In this document: one piece after another, positions 41,641 through 51,972 of the stretch
Position numbering within the stretch: position 1 is the first letter of the stretch
How the letters are laid out: each line of letters starts with the position of its first letter
DNA from: Phymatolithon calcareum
Taxonomy: Eukaryota > Rhodophyta > Florideophyceae > Hapalidiales
Assembly: GCA_977006965.1 (NCBI GenBank)
Contig: OZ345362.1
Location: 558,001 to 622,000, forward strand
DNA: 64,000 nt
Direction of reading: 5' to 3'
Program-made: the position numbers and the translations under genes
The notes under the pieces: generated by a model
What the model was told of the DNA's origin: nothing
The model's database searches: none
The model's input: the letters and a program-made list of their open reading frames with translations, nothing else

Positions 41641-42843
41641 CTATATACTCGATGATGTAAGCGAATCTTGACAAAAACAATCCCCAGCCTGCAATTTTAT
41701 TACCACATGTCTGCCAAGTGATGGATTGAGTGCCACTGGATTGAAGGCGAACAGCAAGTTCCTGTGGTCCATGAACACGTATACTTTTTCCTCTGTTAAC
41801 AACAGGTAATCAATATACTCGAAAGTCAGGAAAATGGCATATGCTTCCTTCTCGTATGTTGGCCACCTTTCGTCATGTCCGGAGAAGGCTTTGCCCAAGA
41901 ACTCCAGTGGTTCATGATTTTGATTTTCTATATCTTTTTCGAGTTCTCCATTTTCTCATTGGGTCACCACACCTGCCCTCTATGCATCTGACGCGTCCGT
42001 ATACACACATATATCTTTTGTTTCGTCACGATGCGATAGTTTGGTCATGTTTTTCAATTGCTCTTGGAATTCTTTAAAGAGGTGCGCATGCTCCTCCCTC
42101 CATCCCAAACTTGACAGAGTTTTCTTTTGAATAGATTTATTCTTTCGCGACCCACTTCGCTTGTAGGCCTCTTCCAGTAATTCTCTCATTGGAGCAATTC
42201 TGTCCTGAAAATCGGGGATCCCATTCGACATCCACTGAAGACAATGCAGATATTCACAAAGTTCTCCAGCATTAATGGATGTATGCATATCCTTCAACCC
42301 ACTTAAATTCCTTGGATCGAACTGCACTCCTTTCCCGTCGATTACTCTTCCGCACCACCGCACTACAAGTAGGAATAGGTGACATTTCGTGATCCCAATC
42401 TTCAAGTCGAACTCCCTGCAAACTTCGAGAAATTGCCTTAGTTAGTCCAATAATCCTTGCTCACGTTTGCGGTGCAACATGAAGTCTTCGAGCCATACCT
42501 TGAGACTTTCTCGCATATGTGAAAACAATGGCTCCACTTTCTCTTGAAAGTTTGCTGTGGCATTTTTTGCTCCTTGAGTACACCGTGTCGGCTCTACTAT
42601 TCTGTTCGACGTCATAAAGCTTCGCTTTCCTTGACTTTCCTAATCCAGGGGTAGTTTCCAGTATCCACTGACAAAATCGATTGTCGCAAAAAACTTACGT
42701 CCTGCAAGATCCGCCAGTCCATAGTCTAAATGAGGCATGGGAAATGAGACTGGTATCGTGTAGTGATTGACCGGAACGTAGTCAAACGTAAGTCTGAATA
42801 TAGCTGAAGAAGTTTTTGAAACCAGCACCGGTGCTGCAGCCAC
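41641..42843 (-). pseudogene. Gypsy reverse transcriptase and RNase H, decayed
   Basis: 42640-42843 encodes the start of the polymerase (LTFDYVPVNHYTIPVSFPMP, then FFATIDFVSGYWKLPLD). After a stop, GAKNATANFQEKVEPLF and VWLEDFMLHRKREQG follow near 42480, where the YxDD-type motif is W-L-E-D. 41980-42405 is the thumb/connection ending in CVYTDASDA, the RNase H start. 41641-41898 has FSGHDERWPTYEKEAYAI and FMDHRNLLFAF, typical gypsy RNase H. Several stops and frameshifts make it inactive. Confidence 0.82.
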
Positions 42844-43831
42844 TTTGCGTTTTGGTTAAACTTCCCGAAGACAAATTCCAACACTCGATCGGTATATGTC
42901 TCCATATACTTTCTGCCGTCTTCTGTAGAATGTCGCGGCTTCGCCCTGAATGGTTTTGTTCCTTCAATAAGTTCCACTTTCTTTGGCTCCACTTTTGCCT
43001 GAGTGTACTTTACCAAGCGAATTCCCAGCAGATCTCGATATTCATGCAGCATGCTCTCGAGTTCCTGTTTTCCACTGTATGATATGCCCGACTCTACGGC
43101 TTCTTTCACCGCCGAGTCAATCGCTTCATCAATTTTCTGTGGAGTATCATGTCCGAGCTCGAGCCATTCCTCATCGTCACCCTCGAATGTCTCGTTTGGC
43201 CATCCTCGATCTGCGTGGTAAACATCTCTCTCCAGTAAACGGGCCACACTCCCTTCTGGGTAGTCTTGGTGCCACATGAGTACTTCCATATCGAATGAGC
43301 TCCCTATCTTGTCAGCCACGGCCATGATGAATTCTTTGGTGTTGATTCCCAAAGATTAGAGAACTGGTCTTCCGAGTTATGAATCCGAGACTTTTCCTGT
43401 TGCCATATACCACTTCAGTTTCTCAACTCCAGATAGGATCCATGCCGTACAAATAGCTCCACGTTCAAAACCACTTCCTTGTTGACTTCAATGTAGATCC
43501 CCTGTCCTTTACGGTCTTCTTCCAACGCCAGATTTTACTTTCGCCGACTGTCGTAATATGTGACTTTCATTGTTGCATCCTTCTTCTTGAGATCCTCAAA
43601 TAGGTCTTGAGGCGTAAGGTTGATATCAGAACCACCGTCTACGCACAGGATGCGCTCCACGGTGTTTGCAAACATGACGTTCATCAAACAAGAGTTTAAA
43701 TGTTTTTCATGCCCACTTCGTCCAACTTTCTTTGCCCCTTGGCTATTCCTGGACTTCTTCTTCTCTTCTATGAGCTTCTTCGTTTCTTCAGCAGAGGTTT
43801 GATCGTATCTGGTAGATACCCAGTGTCGCAA
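42844..43831 (-). pseudogene. Gypsy protease region and linker, decayed
   Basis: 43535-43831 contains ILCVDGGSDINL, close to the D-T/S-G active site of retroelement aspartic proteases but with DGG. 42726-43352 is the linker leading into the polymerase (HEYRDLLGIRLVKYTQAKVEP then KPFRAKPRHS), which resembles gypsy sequence preceding the RT domain. Confidence 0.65.
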
Positions 43832-44064
43832 TCGTGCCGCTGCATATTTAGCGTTGAGGCACAGCAGAGCACCTTTGCTATCGCTGTTCTTCTTCGATAA
43901 GTTTTTCGGAGGATTGGTAATATGCTTGCTCCTTCATTTTGAGCATTACCCGACTTTTTTATCCTCGACTACATCCCGTGAAGAAGTGCCTTGATTTTGT
44001 TTTCCAAGAACCATGTACTTCTCGTAATTGATTGCCTCTTAGCAGAGAACCTCACCATAGCCTT

Positions 44065-45155
44065 TTACATCGGATTATAGAAACTCTTGGTAGTCCATCG
44101 TCTTCCCCATTGCATCTTTGAAGTTCTTCGGGAACAGATACCTCTGCAGGAGTTTAACGTTCGGCTTAGGGTTTTTCTCCTTGAATGAGTCGTATCCAAT
44201 CTCTTCGAGACGAGCAAAGTAATCATTGCAGTATTCAAACATACGCGCTCTCGGATCTGCAATTAACATGTTAACTTTCACGCCTGTGATTGCTCTCTCG
44301 ATTACACTTGGGTCGAACTTGTCTTCCTTCTGTTGCAGCAGTGTTGCGTCCAACGCCACTATCATACTCCTATACAAATAGCTCCCTTCAAATTGTCATT
44401 ACAGCTTGCATTTACAGCAAGCCATTACTGATAGCATTACAGTCATTACAGTACCATAGGTTTCGATGCGTACTTACACCATGAAGGATCACCAAGGGCA
44501 AACACTAGAACCGCTGCTTGCAGCTTACAAGTGCTTACATTACTTACAGGTGCTTACACTGTTCTTCCATTGATCCAACTCTCATACTGCCAAGTCATCT
44601 TTTGATCCATTGTTTTTTTTATAAAGGTCGGCGCTTCGCGCCGCCCTTGGCTTTCCGCCAGGGAACAAGCCGACCAAAAACAGTGTGCCAACTTGTGCGT
44701 TTCAAACCGCACAAACAGCGAGTTAACTCATTTCTCAATGTGCGTTGATGTAAGTTGACTGAACTCCTTCCCCGGCGCAAACTGTTCCAATTCCCCAAGA
44801 AAATGCATGCGCTTTAGGAGTTTTCCTTCTTCTTCTCTGCAATTTCGTTCTCGTACCTTTCTCGAGCGCGTAAAAATTTAGACACTTTGATCGGATCCAC
44901 CGATTTCAATATCGAATGGCTGATCGGCGTGAGCACTGTTGTTCCTTGCACCATTCCACCTCTCTCTTCCATATTCTCGCCTTCATCCGTAACGGTCCTT
45001 GCGCTCTCTCGCAACACCGTAAACTCTCCCCAGGGATAGAAATTTCTATAGACCAGAAGTGACACTCGAAGAACAAGGTTGACCTTAAATGTGTAGGCCA
45101 GGACTTTGGTTAGTTGGTTTAGGTGCGGTGCCCTCCATCTTGGGAGATGCCCCAC
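44065..45155 (-). pseudogene. Gypsy gag region, decayed
   Basis: The 44075-44377 frame (IVALDATLLQQKEDKFDPSV, then RMFEYCNDYFARLEEIGYD) and the 44814-45155 frame (ILKSVDPIKVSKFLRARERYE) look like parts of a gag capsid region. They are separated by stops and a frameshift near 44814. I cannot align them to a known gag, so the assignment rests on position upstream of the protease. Confidence 0.5.
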
Positions 45156-45296
45156 ATCCCTCGCCTTTTAATGCAGAAATTGTAACCTACCACGTAATAG
45201 AATGTCGAGTCACTCAGACTCAATATTACTTGGCCACGCGCCAGTGCGCGTATCCATGTAATATTACATGTAGGGTTGGGGCGACACCCTCTACAG

Positions 45297-46381
45297 ATGC
45301 CTGGCTTTGAGACCCACACTCGGCAAGTGGAGGTCTCTCGAATCGAGGCAGCTCGTGTTTCCCGTGGTTTTCTGAAAGCAAGAAAAACTGCAAACTTACG
45401 CAAACTGACCGGTATTCGAAACCTGAGGGAAATTGGGGAACAGGATGGGGCCCTGGTAATGGAAAAGGCTCTTCGTATAGAACGGAGGGCACCGGTGGTA
45501 CAAACAACGATCGAGCACACCAAACCGTCAAAACGGCAAACAAGGTCATGGCGCAACGCCAGCGCCGAACTCCTGGCATCCAAAGGAATTCTGGCATGGC
45601 CGAGGAGCAGTATTTACAGTCCAGGACTCTCCGAGGTGTATTGGACCGAACGGGCCCAAACAGCGATCGCGAGCAAGCGTAGCGGAATAGAAGGTTTCTG
45701 TCCGGGAAGCTCCCCAGGAGGGTTCTATCTTTGTAGGCGCGAAGCGCCATGCCGCCTGAAGGCGAAATGGAGACTTCGAATGACCACCGAGACCGCGAAA
45801 TGCCTTGGCTGACGCAAGAAAGTCGCAGATCGAGACGCCGGGCAAGTCGAAACTCGACGGCGGAAGACGGAAATACTCAAAAAAATAACCGGAGTCAAGA
45901 TTTGACCCCCGGTCCACAGTCAGGACCAGCGAATAGCGGAAATAACCAAGGAGCAGTCGCTACGAAAACGACTCTCACACCCAAAGGGGATGCCGTACCA
46001 AAAGAGAACTGTCCACAAACTGTGAGGGACAACCCCACTCGGCAAGCGTTTCCATCGATTCGGAACATGCTTCCGTGTTTTAGGTGCAAGGGAAAGGGAA
46101 CACTGAATATGACTGGAGTCTATATAGCACGGTCCCTCTGCTACTTAAGTGCAGAAAATGCCGAGCAAAGAAGATTGGAAGTGACGTTTTGTCGTTTGTT
46201 GACCAGATGGTACCGTCCGCTCAAGGTGGCGAGAAGAACTGCAACTCGGAGACAGAAAGATGCTATCGATATCAACATTCTATTGAAGAAGTTGGAGGAG
46301 ATCGAAATGAAACATGCAGACACTGAACCGGGTGACCCTCCTAGAAGCAGAAGTGGTCACGCTCAGGGAAGAGAACCGTAG
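45297..46381 (+). pseudogene. LINE ORF1-like region, split over frames, with zinc-finger-like motif
   Basis: A 171-codon frame (45297-45812, Arg/Lys-rich) overlaps a second ATG frame (45749-46381). Around 46076 the second frame reads LPCFRCKGKG; a third frame, open from 46084, continues STVPLLLKCRKCRAKKIGSD. Joining the two gives a CxxC-x(~24)-CxxC pattern, so a one-base shift probably broke a zinc finger. The second frame ends in a coiled-coil-like NILLKKLEEIEMK, which passes to LLEAEVVTLREENRRLKE at the start of the long ORF in yet another frame. Confidence 0.6.
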
Positions 46382-49300
46382 ATTGAAGGAACACTCTCGG
46401 CCAGAAAACGCAACCGAGCGTACCGTGGAACCAAGTCGAGACATTCTGTCCGATGCTGCGTTCGCCAGTTTAATAAGCACCGAAAAGCAAGATGTGGCAG
46501 AGCCGTCGTACCTTGACACAGCTCGAAGAGCAGCAAACAATCCACAGGTTTCTGAGGAAGACAAATCGAAATTGGATGGCTTCACTGAACGAATGGGGCC
46601 AATGATGAGACCTGAAAAAGCACCAGTAGTGGAAGTTCTCTACTTTAAAAACCTCCCGAGGACGGACAGGAAGTACATTGAGGAAGCTGTGCGGGACCTG
46701 CTAACGAAAAGACGTCTCCTGCATGTGTCGTTCAATGGAAACTCCGTAATGGAACTTCTTGTTGATAAGGTCGATAGTTCGAACATCATCATTCTCATAC
46801 GGTCAGCGAAAATGTCACACATGCCAAGCTTTAGCGCATTTGAGAATGCGCTGAACACCCGCCAGAGAGCAAACGGTCTTGATGGTCAGAAAAGAAACAT
46901 GGAGAAGTCAAGGGGACGAGCGCGCTATTGCGCAGCGAAGGCGGACAATATTGTTGCCCGAGAATGGTATCACGGCATGGTGAAAGCTGCAAACAGAAGA
47001 TTCTTGGACCTATGTGTCGAAAACGCCGTAACGGCGGAGAGGGGCAATCTGGTGGCACCAGAGCTCCGCCTTGGTGGGCGAGAAAGCGCAAGACTTCAAA
47101 CTGAGAATATAGACCGGGGGCGGAAGTGCCGAATAGACATGGCTGCAATAACTGAAACACACTTGAGACCAGAAGGGAAAATTCGATCTGATTTCTTTTC
47201 TATGAACGCAATGCGCCCGCCTCCACAGACGGGGCGAAATTCTGGAGGAGTTTCGCTATTCTTTCGTAAGCACTCTGGGAGCCGTCTGATCTTTAAACAC
47301 CCAGAGACAAATTTTCAACTGATTATCGCCCAAGTGGGGGAGATAAAAGTGAGAGCTGTCTACATATCCCCGGCAGCAACCAGAACGGAAAACGAGAAAT
47401 GCCTGATCATGGTCAATACGTATGCACGAGGAAAGGCTATTGTGTTCGGCGACTGGAACGCTCGGCACCTGAGGTGGGATCTCCGCTCAAATAGGAGAGG
47501 CAACCAGCTCTTCCGTTGGGCAACAGCAAAGAACTGGGATGTCCGAACTTGGACAGGTTTCAGCTTCCGAACCAAGCGGTTCAAGAGCAACATGGACTTG
47601 TTCATAACAAAAGGAATTGAGACAGCAACGGTCTGCTCCCCAACAGACGTCTGGACAGGTAATACGCAGCACCGACCAGTGACGACAAGTTTTCTGACTC
47701 GCCAAAACCGTACAAGAGCTCAAAATCCACGAATATCGGTTAAACAATGGAGACATGAAGAGAAACAAGAAAAAGTTCGGGAACTATACGGGACGGCCAT
47801 TCCAGGAATTCTCGATGATCTGAAACGATGCAGCACTCGACAGGAACTAGATCGTCTTTACGAAAAAATAGAGGATACGCTATGTGAGCCGTGGAGAGAG
47901 AAGAGAACTAGCCCACCATGCTACAAATCGTTCTGGAACTCAAATCTCGAAACGAAGTGCAAACGTCGCAAGAAACTGTACAAGAAAGCTCAAGAGCAGG
48001 ATACAGAAGACGCATGGAAGCAATATGAGGAATGTCGTAAAGATATTCGCAAATTTGTGAACAGAAGGAAGCGGCAGCAGTATCAAGAATACATAGACAA
48101 TCTTGAGGAAAAGGATGGGTCCAAGGCAATTGAACAAATCTCCCGAATGCAGAAGATGAGAACACGAAGAACGTCTAGGAACAAGATGACAGGCCGTCCA
48201 TTGCATAAAACGCTGTTTACGGCCCACGTGTCCCAGATATGCCGAGATGTCAGGGGAAGGCGAACAAGACCTTCGCACTTTGAATGTCCTCCTCAAATGC
48301 GGAATCTTATCAAACTAGCAATACTGAAAGCTCCAACCAGAAAGGCCCCAGGCCTGGACGGAGTGAAGAGCGAAATGTTGAAAGTGGACATGGAGGAATG
48401 CACAGACCTAGTATATGAGCTATGGACAGCCTGCGGCAGATGCGGAACACTTCCACAATCGTGGATGAAAGCTCTCTTGGTCCCGCTGCACAAGAAAGGA
48501 GACCATGACGATCCAAAAAATTTCCGACCCATATCCCTACTGAGTCAGGTCCGAAAGGTTGTTCAATCCGCAATTGATACTATGCTCCGTCAAAGATACA
48601 AGAACCACAACATCCAGCTGGGATTTCAAAAAGGGAAGAGTACGGAGCTCGCAATCTTGAGGGCGCTGGAACTACAAAAGCGAGGGCAGCGATGCATCGC
48701 AGTATTGGACCTGAAGGCAGCGTACGACACAGTGCCTAGACAACACCTGCAAGAGCGAATGAGAGGGCTTCTACCGCAAGAGCTATGCGTGATGATCGAA
48801 CCATTCTTGATGCCTTCCTGGGTATCAACGATTGGTGACCCGCAGCAGAAGTGGTTCCTAATTGACAGAGGAGCTCCTCAGGGGTCTCCGCTGAGTCCAA
48901 GTTCGTACAACCTTTTCATGGACGAATTCGCGGAAAGAATAAGCCGAGTTCCACGAGAATTTGCAGATGTAGCTGCAGTCCTCTTTGCGGACGACGTTCT
49001 TCTATCGGCAAAGACACCAGCGGGACTACAGAGACTGCTAAATATTGCATCGAAATGGGCAAGGGACAGGCAGATGGTTTGGAACACGAAAGCTGGGAAG
49101 AGCGAAGTACTTCTCTCGAAAGACACAAGATCACCCATTTTCAAGCTTGCAGGGAAAACGTTGGCAAAGGTCAAAGAAGTATCATACCTTGTCATCTCAC
49201 TCAGTAATGAGGGAGTTGCCGACACAAAAATGCTTGAGCGCATCCGACACGCCAAGATCGCGGTATATCAACTGAGGTACCTGGGTGTCTCGTTGCGAGC

Positions 49301-50000
49301 ACTCAGCCCCTTGAAAGCAGTGAGGACATGCAAGGCTTTGATACAAACAAGATGGGAGTATGCAATGCACCTGACGCCATTGACGCCGAGAGTCCAGACA
49401 GCTATCGCAGAAGTAGAGAAAACATTTTTCGCACAAGTATTCGGTCCTATATCGAAAAACCGCTATGTCAGACTTCGGTTTCTTTGCCGAATTCACAACG
49501 CCGAAAACAGGAGACTCGTTCTAGCACTCAAAATGGCCGTCCCAATCGAGGAAAGAGATGTGGGTGAACTACAATGGGTTAGTCGAGACATATCGGCAAT
49601 GCTACGGTACGATCTATTCGAGACGGCACTGACTTCCCTCAAACAGGGAGTTTCAGCAAAATCGTTGAGGACTTTGCTCTTCAAAGACGAAGGAGACGTC
49701 TCGGAGTCCAACAGAAAGAGAAAAATTCACTGCAATCTGCCCGGGTCCACCCCGACGATTATCAGACTCCCGAAAACACGGCACCGCCAATTAGCGGTAA
49801 AGTGGGCATTCGGTTGGTTTCCCCCAATGAGCACATCACTTCTCACAGACAAGTTCGGTGATACTGTACCAATCCTCATGAACAACCTGGAAGAATACCT
49901 CGGAAGATATCAACTGACTAAAGAGGAGATTGATATCACTGAAAAAGCTCTAGAAAAGCTACTCTTCTTCACTATCGACTTTTACGACGACATGGAATAG
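46314..50000 (+). CDS. LINE polyprotein: RNA-binding-like N-terminus, AP endonuclease, reverse transcriptase (1228 aa)
   Basis: The frame is open from ATG to TAG. Residues ~1-40 are coiled-coil (LREENRRLKE). ~100-170 may be an RRM-like ORF1 domain (VLYFKNLPRTDRKYIEEAV...). The AP-type endonuclease covers ~270-460: ITETHL (Glu281), GDWNARH (Asp380, Asn382), SNMDLFI (Asp428) and GNTQHRPV (Gln452-His453), where SDH is expected. The endonuclease start is shortened. RT spans ~660-930: KAPGLDGVKSEML, FRPISLL, AVLDLKAAYDTV, GAPQGSPLSPSSYNLFMDEF and FADDV (Asp893/Asp894). A C-terminal region follows without RNase H. Fusion of ORF1-like and ORF2 parts may be secondary. Related truncated copies lie at 1.8, 33.9 and 50.1 kb. 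Confidence 0.85.
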   Translation: MQTLNRVTLLEAEVVTLREENRRLKEHSRPENATERTVEPSRDILSDAAFASLISTEKQDVAEPSYLDTARRAANNPQVSEEDKSKLDGFTERMGPMMRPEKAPVVEVLYFKNLPRTDRKYIEEAVRDLLTKRRLLHVSFNGNSVMELLVDKVDSSNIIILIRSAKMSHMPSFSAFENALNTRQRANGLDGQKRNMEKSRGRARYCAAKADNIVAREWYHGMVKAANRRFLDLCVENAVTAERGNLVAPELRLGGRESARLQTENIDRGRKCRIDMAAITETHLRPEGKIRSDFFSMNAMRPPPQTGRNSGGVSLFFRKHSGSRLIFKHPETNFQLIIAQVGEIKVRAVYISPAATRTENEKCLIMVNTYARGKAIVFGDWNARHLRWDLRSNRRGNQLFRWATAKNWDVRTWTGFSFRTKRFKSNMDLFITKGIETATVCSPTDVWTGNTQHRPVTTSFLTRQNRTRAQNPRISVKQWRHEEKQEKVRELYGTAIPGILDDLKRCSTRQELDRLYEKIEDTLCEPWREKRTSPPCYKSFWNSNLETKCKRRKKLYKKAQEQDTEDAWKQYEECRKDIRKFVNRRKRQQYQEYIDNLEEKDGSKAIEQISRMQKMRTRRTSRNKMTGRPLHKTLFTAHVSQICRDVRGRRTRPSHFECPPQMRNLIKLAILKAPTRKAPGLDGVKSEMLKVDMEECTDLVYELWTACGRCGTLPQSWMKALLVPLHKKGDHDDPKNFRPISLLSQVRKVVQSAIDTMLRQRYKNHNIQLGFQKGKSTELAILRALELQKRGQRCIAVLDLKAAYDTVPRQHLQERMRGLLPQELCVMIEPFLMPSWVSTIGDPQQKWFLIDRGAPQGSPLSPSSYNLFMDEFAERISRVPREFADVAAVLFADDVLLSAKTPAGLQRLLNIASKWARDRQMVWNTKAGKSEVLLSKDTRSPIFKLAGKTLAKVKEVSYLVISLSNEGVADTKMLERIRHAKIAVYQLRYLGVSLRALSPLKAVRTCKALIQTRWEYAMHLTPLTPRVQTAIAEVEKTFFAQVFGPISKNRYVRLRFLCRIHNAENRRLVLALKMAVPIEERDVGELQWVSRDISAMLRYDLFETALTSLKQGVSAKSLRTLLFKDEGDVSESNRKRKIHCNLPGSTPTIIRLPKTRHRQLAVKWAFGWFPPMSTSLLTDKFGDTVPILMNNLEEYLGRYQLTKEEIDITEKALEKLLFFTIDFYDDME

Positions 50001-50060
50001 ACAAGGCGCCTTGAGGAAATCTGATCAGTGGACCCCAAGCTTTTAACTTGTTCATTCTAG

Positions 50061-51260
50061 TATATCGCCGGGTCCCTAATACAGGGACTCGTCGTTTTCC
50101 ATATTGTCAATTATAGTGACGCTGTAGAGCAGTTTGGAGTCTAATGCCTTTTCCGTTCTTAACATTTCTCCGGAGTCGAATTCATACTTTTTTAGGTTTG
50201 TACGTATGGTCTCCAGGTGGCGCTCTGTTGCCGTTCCAAATGTATTCGATATTAGCGTCGTGCTCACTTGAGGGAACCTTCCGTTTGCGTAATTTATTGC
50301 CAGCTGTCGATGTCTCACTTTGGTAAACCGGAGGATGGCCGGGATCTCATCCGGTTTGTCGTACGGTATTTTCCTCTTTCTTCTTGCTTCGAGCCTCGTG
50401 CCCTCTTTTGCGAACAGTATTCGTCAAAGTCGGCCTGGAGATTTCTCTTCCTGCATATGTTTGAAGGGGGCCGCGAACTGTTCTTGTTGCAGCATCGCGG
50501 CAATATCGCGACTTGCCCACTGTAGTTCTTTGAAGTTTTGCTCTTCCCTTGGCTTGGATAGGATAGCCGACTTCCTTGCCTTTCCTCGTTGCAGCATCCT
50601 CAGCGCTAATATTTCTCTCCTGTGTTCTGGTGGTTGGATCTAGCACAGAACCCGGAGCCGCTCGATCCTTCCACTTGCCGTACCACCGAATACTTGAAAG
50701 AAGAAAGTTCTTTCTATTTCTTTGATAGCTTCTTGCACTTCTGAAGTCCACGGTGTGAGATGGATAGCGTATTCCCACCTTGGTTGGATCAACGACTTGT
50801 AGATTCGTTTGACTTTCAGGATGTTTATCCCCCGAATGAATACCCCAAGTGGTTTCAGTTGGTGTACCGCTGCTTTGGCGTTTTTTATACGCCTGATTGT
50901 GCTTGTGACCGTAATTCCGGTTGGTCCTAGAGATATCCCGAGGTATGAAACTTCAGGTACCTGCGAAAGGGTCTGGTGCGCCCGACGGAATGTGTGGCTC
51001 TTTGTCTCGATCGACTCCAGCAACTCGCTCTTACTTTTTTTGGTGTTCCACGTCATTCCCTCTCTTCAGACCCATTTCGTTCAAATATCGAGCAGGTGCT
51101 GCAGCGCGTGCGGGGTTTTCGCCAGCAGGATCACATCGTCTGCAAATAGAACTGCAGATACGTCTGCTACCTCGCTTGGAACAGCGCTTATGCGCTCCGC
51201 GGACTCGTCCATAAATATGTTAAACAGACTTGGGCTGGGGGACAACGTGCTGAAGGGAAC
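50061..51260 (-). pseudogene. Inverted 5'-truncated LINE relative, tail-to-tail with the long LINE
   Basis: On the minus strand the sequence starts at about 51255 with LSPSPSLFNIFMDESAERIS and SAVLFADDVILLAKT (polymerase motif), continues in a second frame 50640-51056 (MTWNTKKSKSELLES; RWEYAIHLTPWT), a third 50347-50778, and ends with 50076-50318 (RHRQLAINYANGRFPQ ... NMENDESLY). Frameshifts lie between the pieces. It is clearly diverged from the neighbour at 46314-50000, so it is a separate subfamily member rather than a recent duplicate. Confidence 0.82.
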
Positions 51261-51261
51261 T

Positions 51262-51972
51262 GGCATGAGCACCGGAGCGATCGGCTCATCCTTCGACGCC
51301 GAGGTATTCGCGGCGGTCTGAGCTTTCGAAGCCGTACAGCAACTGCAATTCGGTGGCGGACAACACATACGGTGGTTCACAGATAGTAGGAGCTGTCTGG
51401 ATGCATTGACCAGACAGCCTCGGGTGTACGGCGAAATGACAAGGAAGATGGAGGACAGCGTCACCATCGAGGCGATTTGGGTTCCAAGGCACTGTGGGAT
51501 ACCTGGGAACGAGAAAGCCGACGAGCTTGCTCGCCGAGGCATTACGGAATCAGATCTCGTGACGCATCAAGGCGTACCCTTGACCATGGAAGCCGCGTGG
51601 TCCATAATTAAACCGCGCAATTCGATGAAACCAAGAAGTGTACAGTTTCTACCCCCAGAACTCCGGATTAGTCACAGACGCGCTGAAGTCATCCTAAATC
51701 AACATTCTGCAGAATGCTGCTCGCTGGTAGCAGCTTTTCACCGGAAGGACGATGACTCGGTGGACTATGACCCCATGTGCAAGGCCTGTCCAGGTGGAAC
51801 CAAAGAGACTGTTGATCACTTAATTCTTCGCTGCAGTGAGCGTGCTTTATCAAGATTGCAGACTATTGGTAGAGTAGGCCCGAAAACGGTAGAGGAATTA
51901 TGTAGGGAGAAACCGCTTGAAGTACTCCAATTCGTGAACAATGAGGGGTTGCTTGACAACCCCAGATGTTAG
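51262..51972 (+). pseudogene. RNase H and C-terminal zinc-knuckle-like end of another LINE family
   Basis: The plus frame reads SFDAEVFAAV, a TGA (51319-51321), then HIRWFTDSRSCLDAL and, after the ATG at 51406, IEAIWVPRHCGIPGNEKADELARRG, the classic end of a LINE RNase H. The tail CKACPGGTKETVDHLILRC is a CCHC-type motif seen at the C-terminus of I/Jockey-type elements. It may be the missing back end of the family represented at 34.4 kb. It starts exactly where the inverted LINE fragment begins. Confidence 0.85.

Larger units (their letters stand above)
40991..45155 (-). mobile_element. Ty3/gypsy-like retroelement, 5' part, heavily decayed
   Basis: Read on the minus strand from ~45.15 to ~40.99 kb the order is gag, protease, reverse transcriptase, RNase H, integrase, as in Ty3/gypsy; the rest of the integrase is at 35.5-36.5 kb. 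Frames are broken many times. I could not identify a 5' LTR. The stretch 44378-44813 has only a GGCGC/GCGCC stem-loop (about 44629-44641) and several TTACAG motifs. Confidence 0.8.
45297..50060 (+). mobile_element. Nearly complete LINE with ORF1 region, endonuclease and reverse transcriptase
   Basis: This plus-strand element has a broken ORF1 region (45297-46381) followed by a long ORF (46314-50000) with endonuclease and polymerase, then ~60 bases of 3' sequence (CTTTTAACTTGTTC near the end). I found no flanking target duplication; the 3' side directly meets an inverted relative, which may have removed it. The exact 5' end is uncertain (between ~45.2 and 45.3 kb). Confidence 0.85.
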
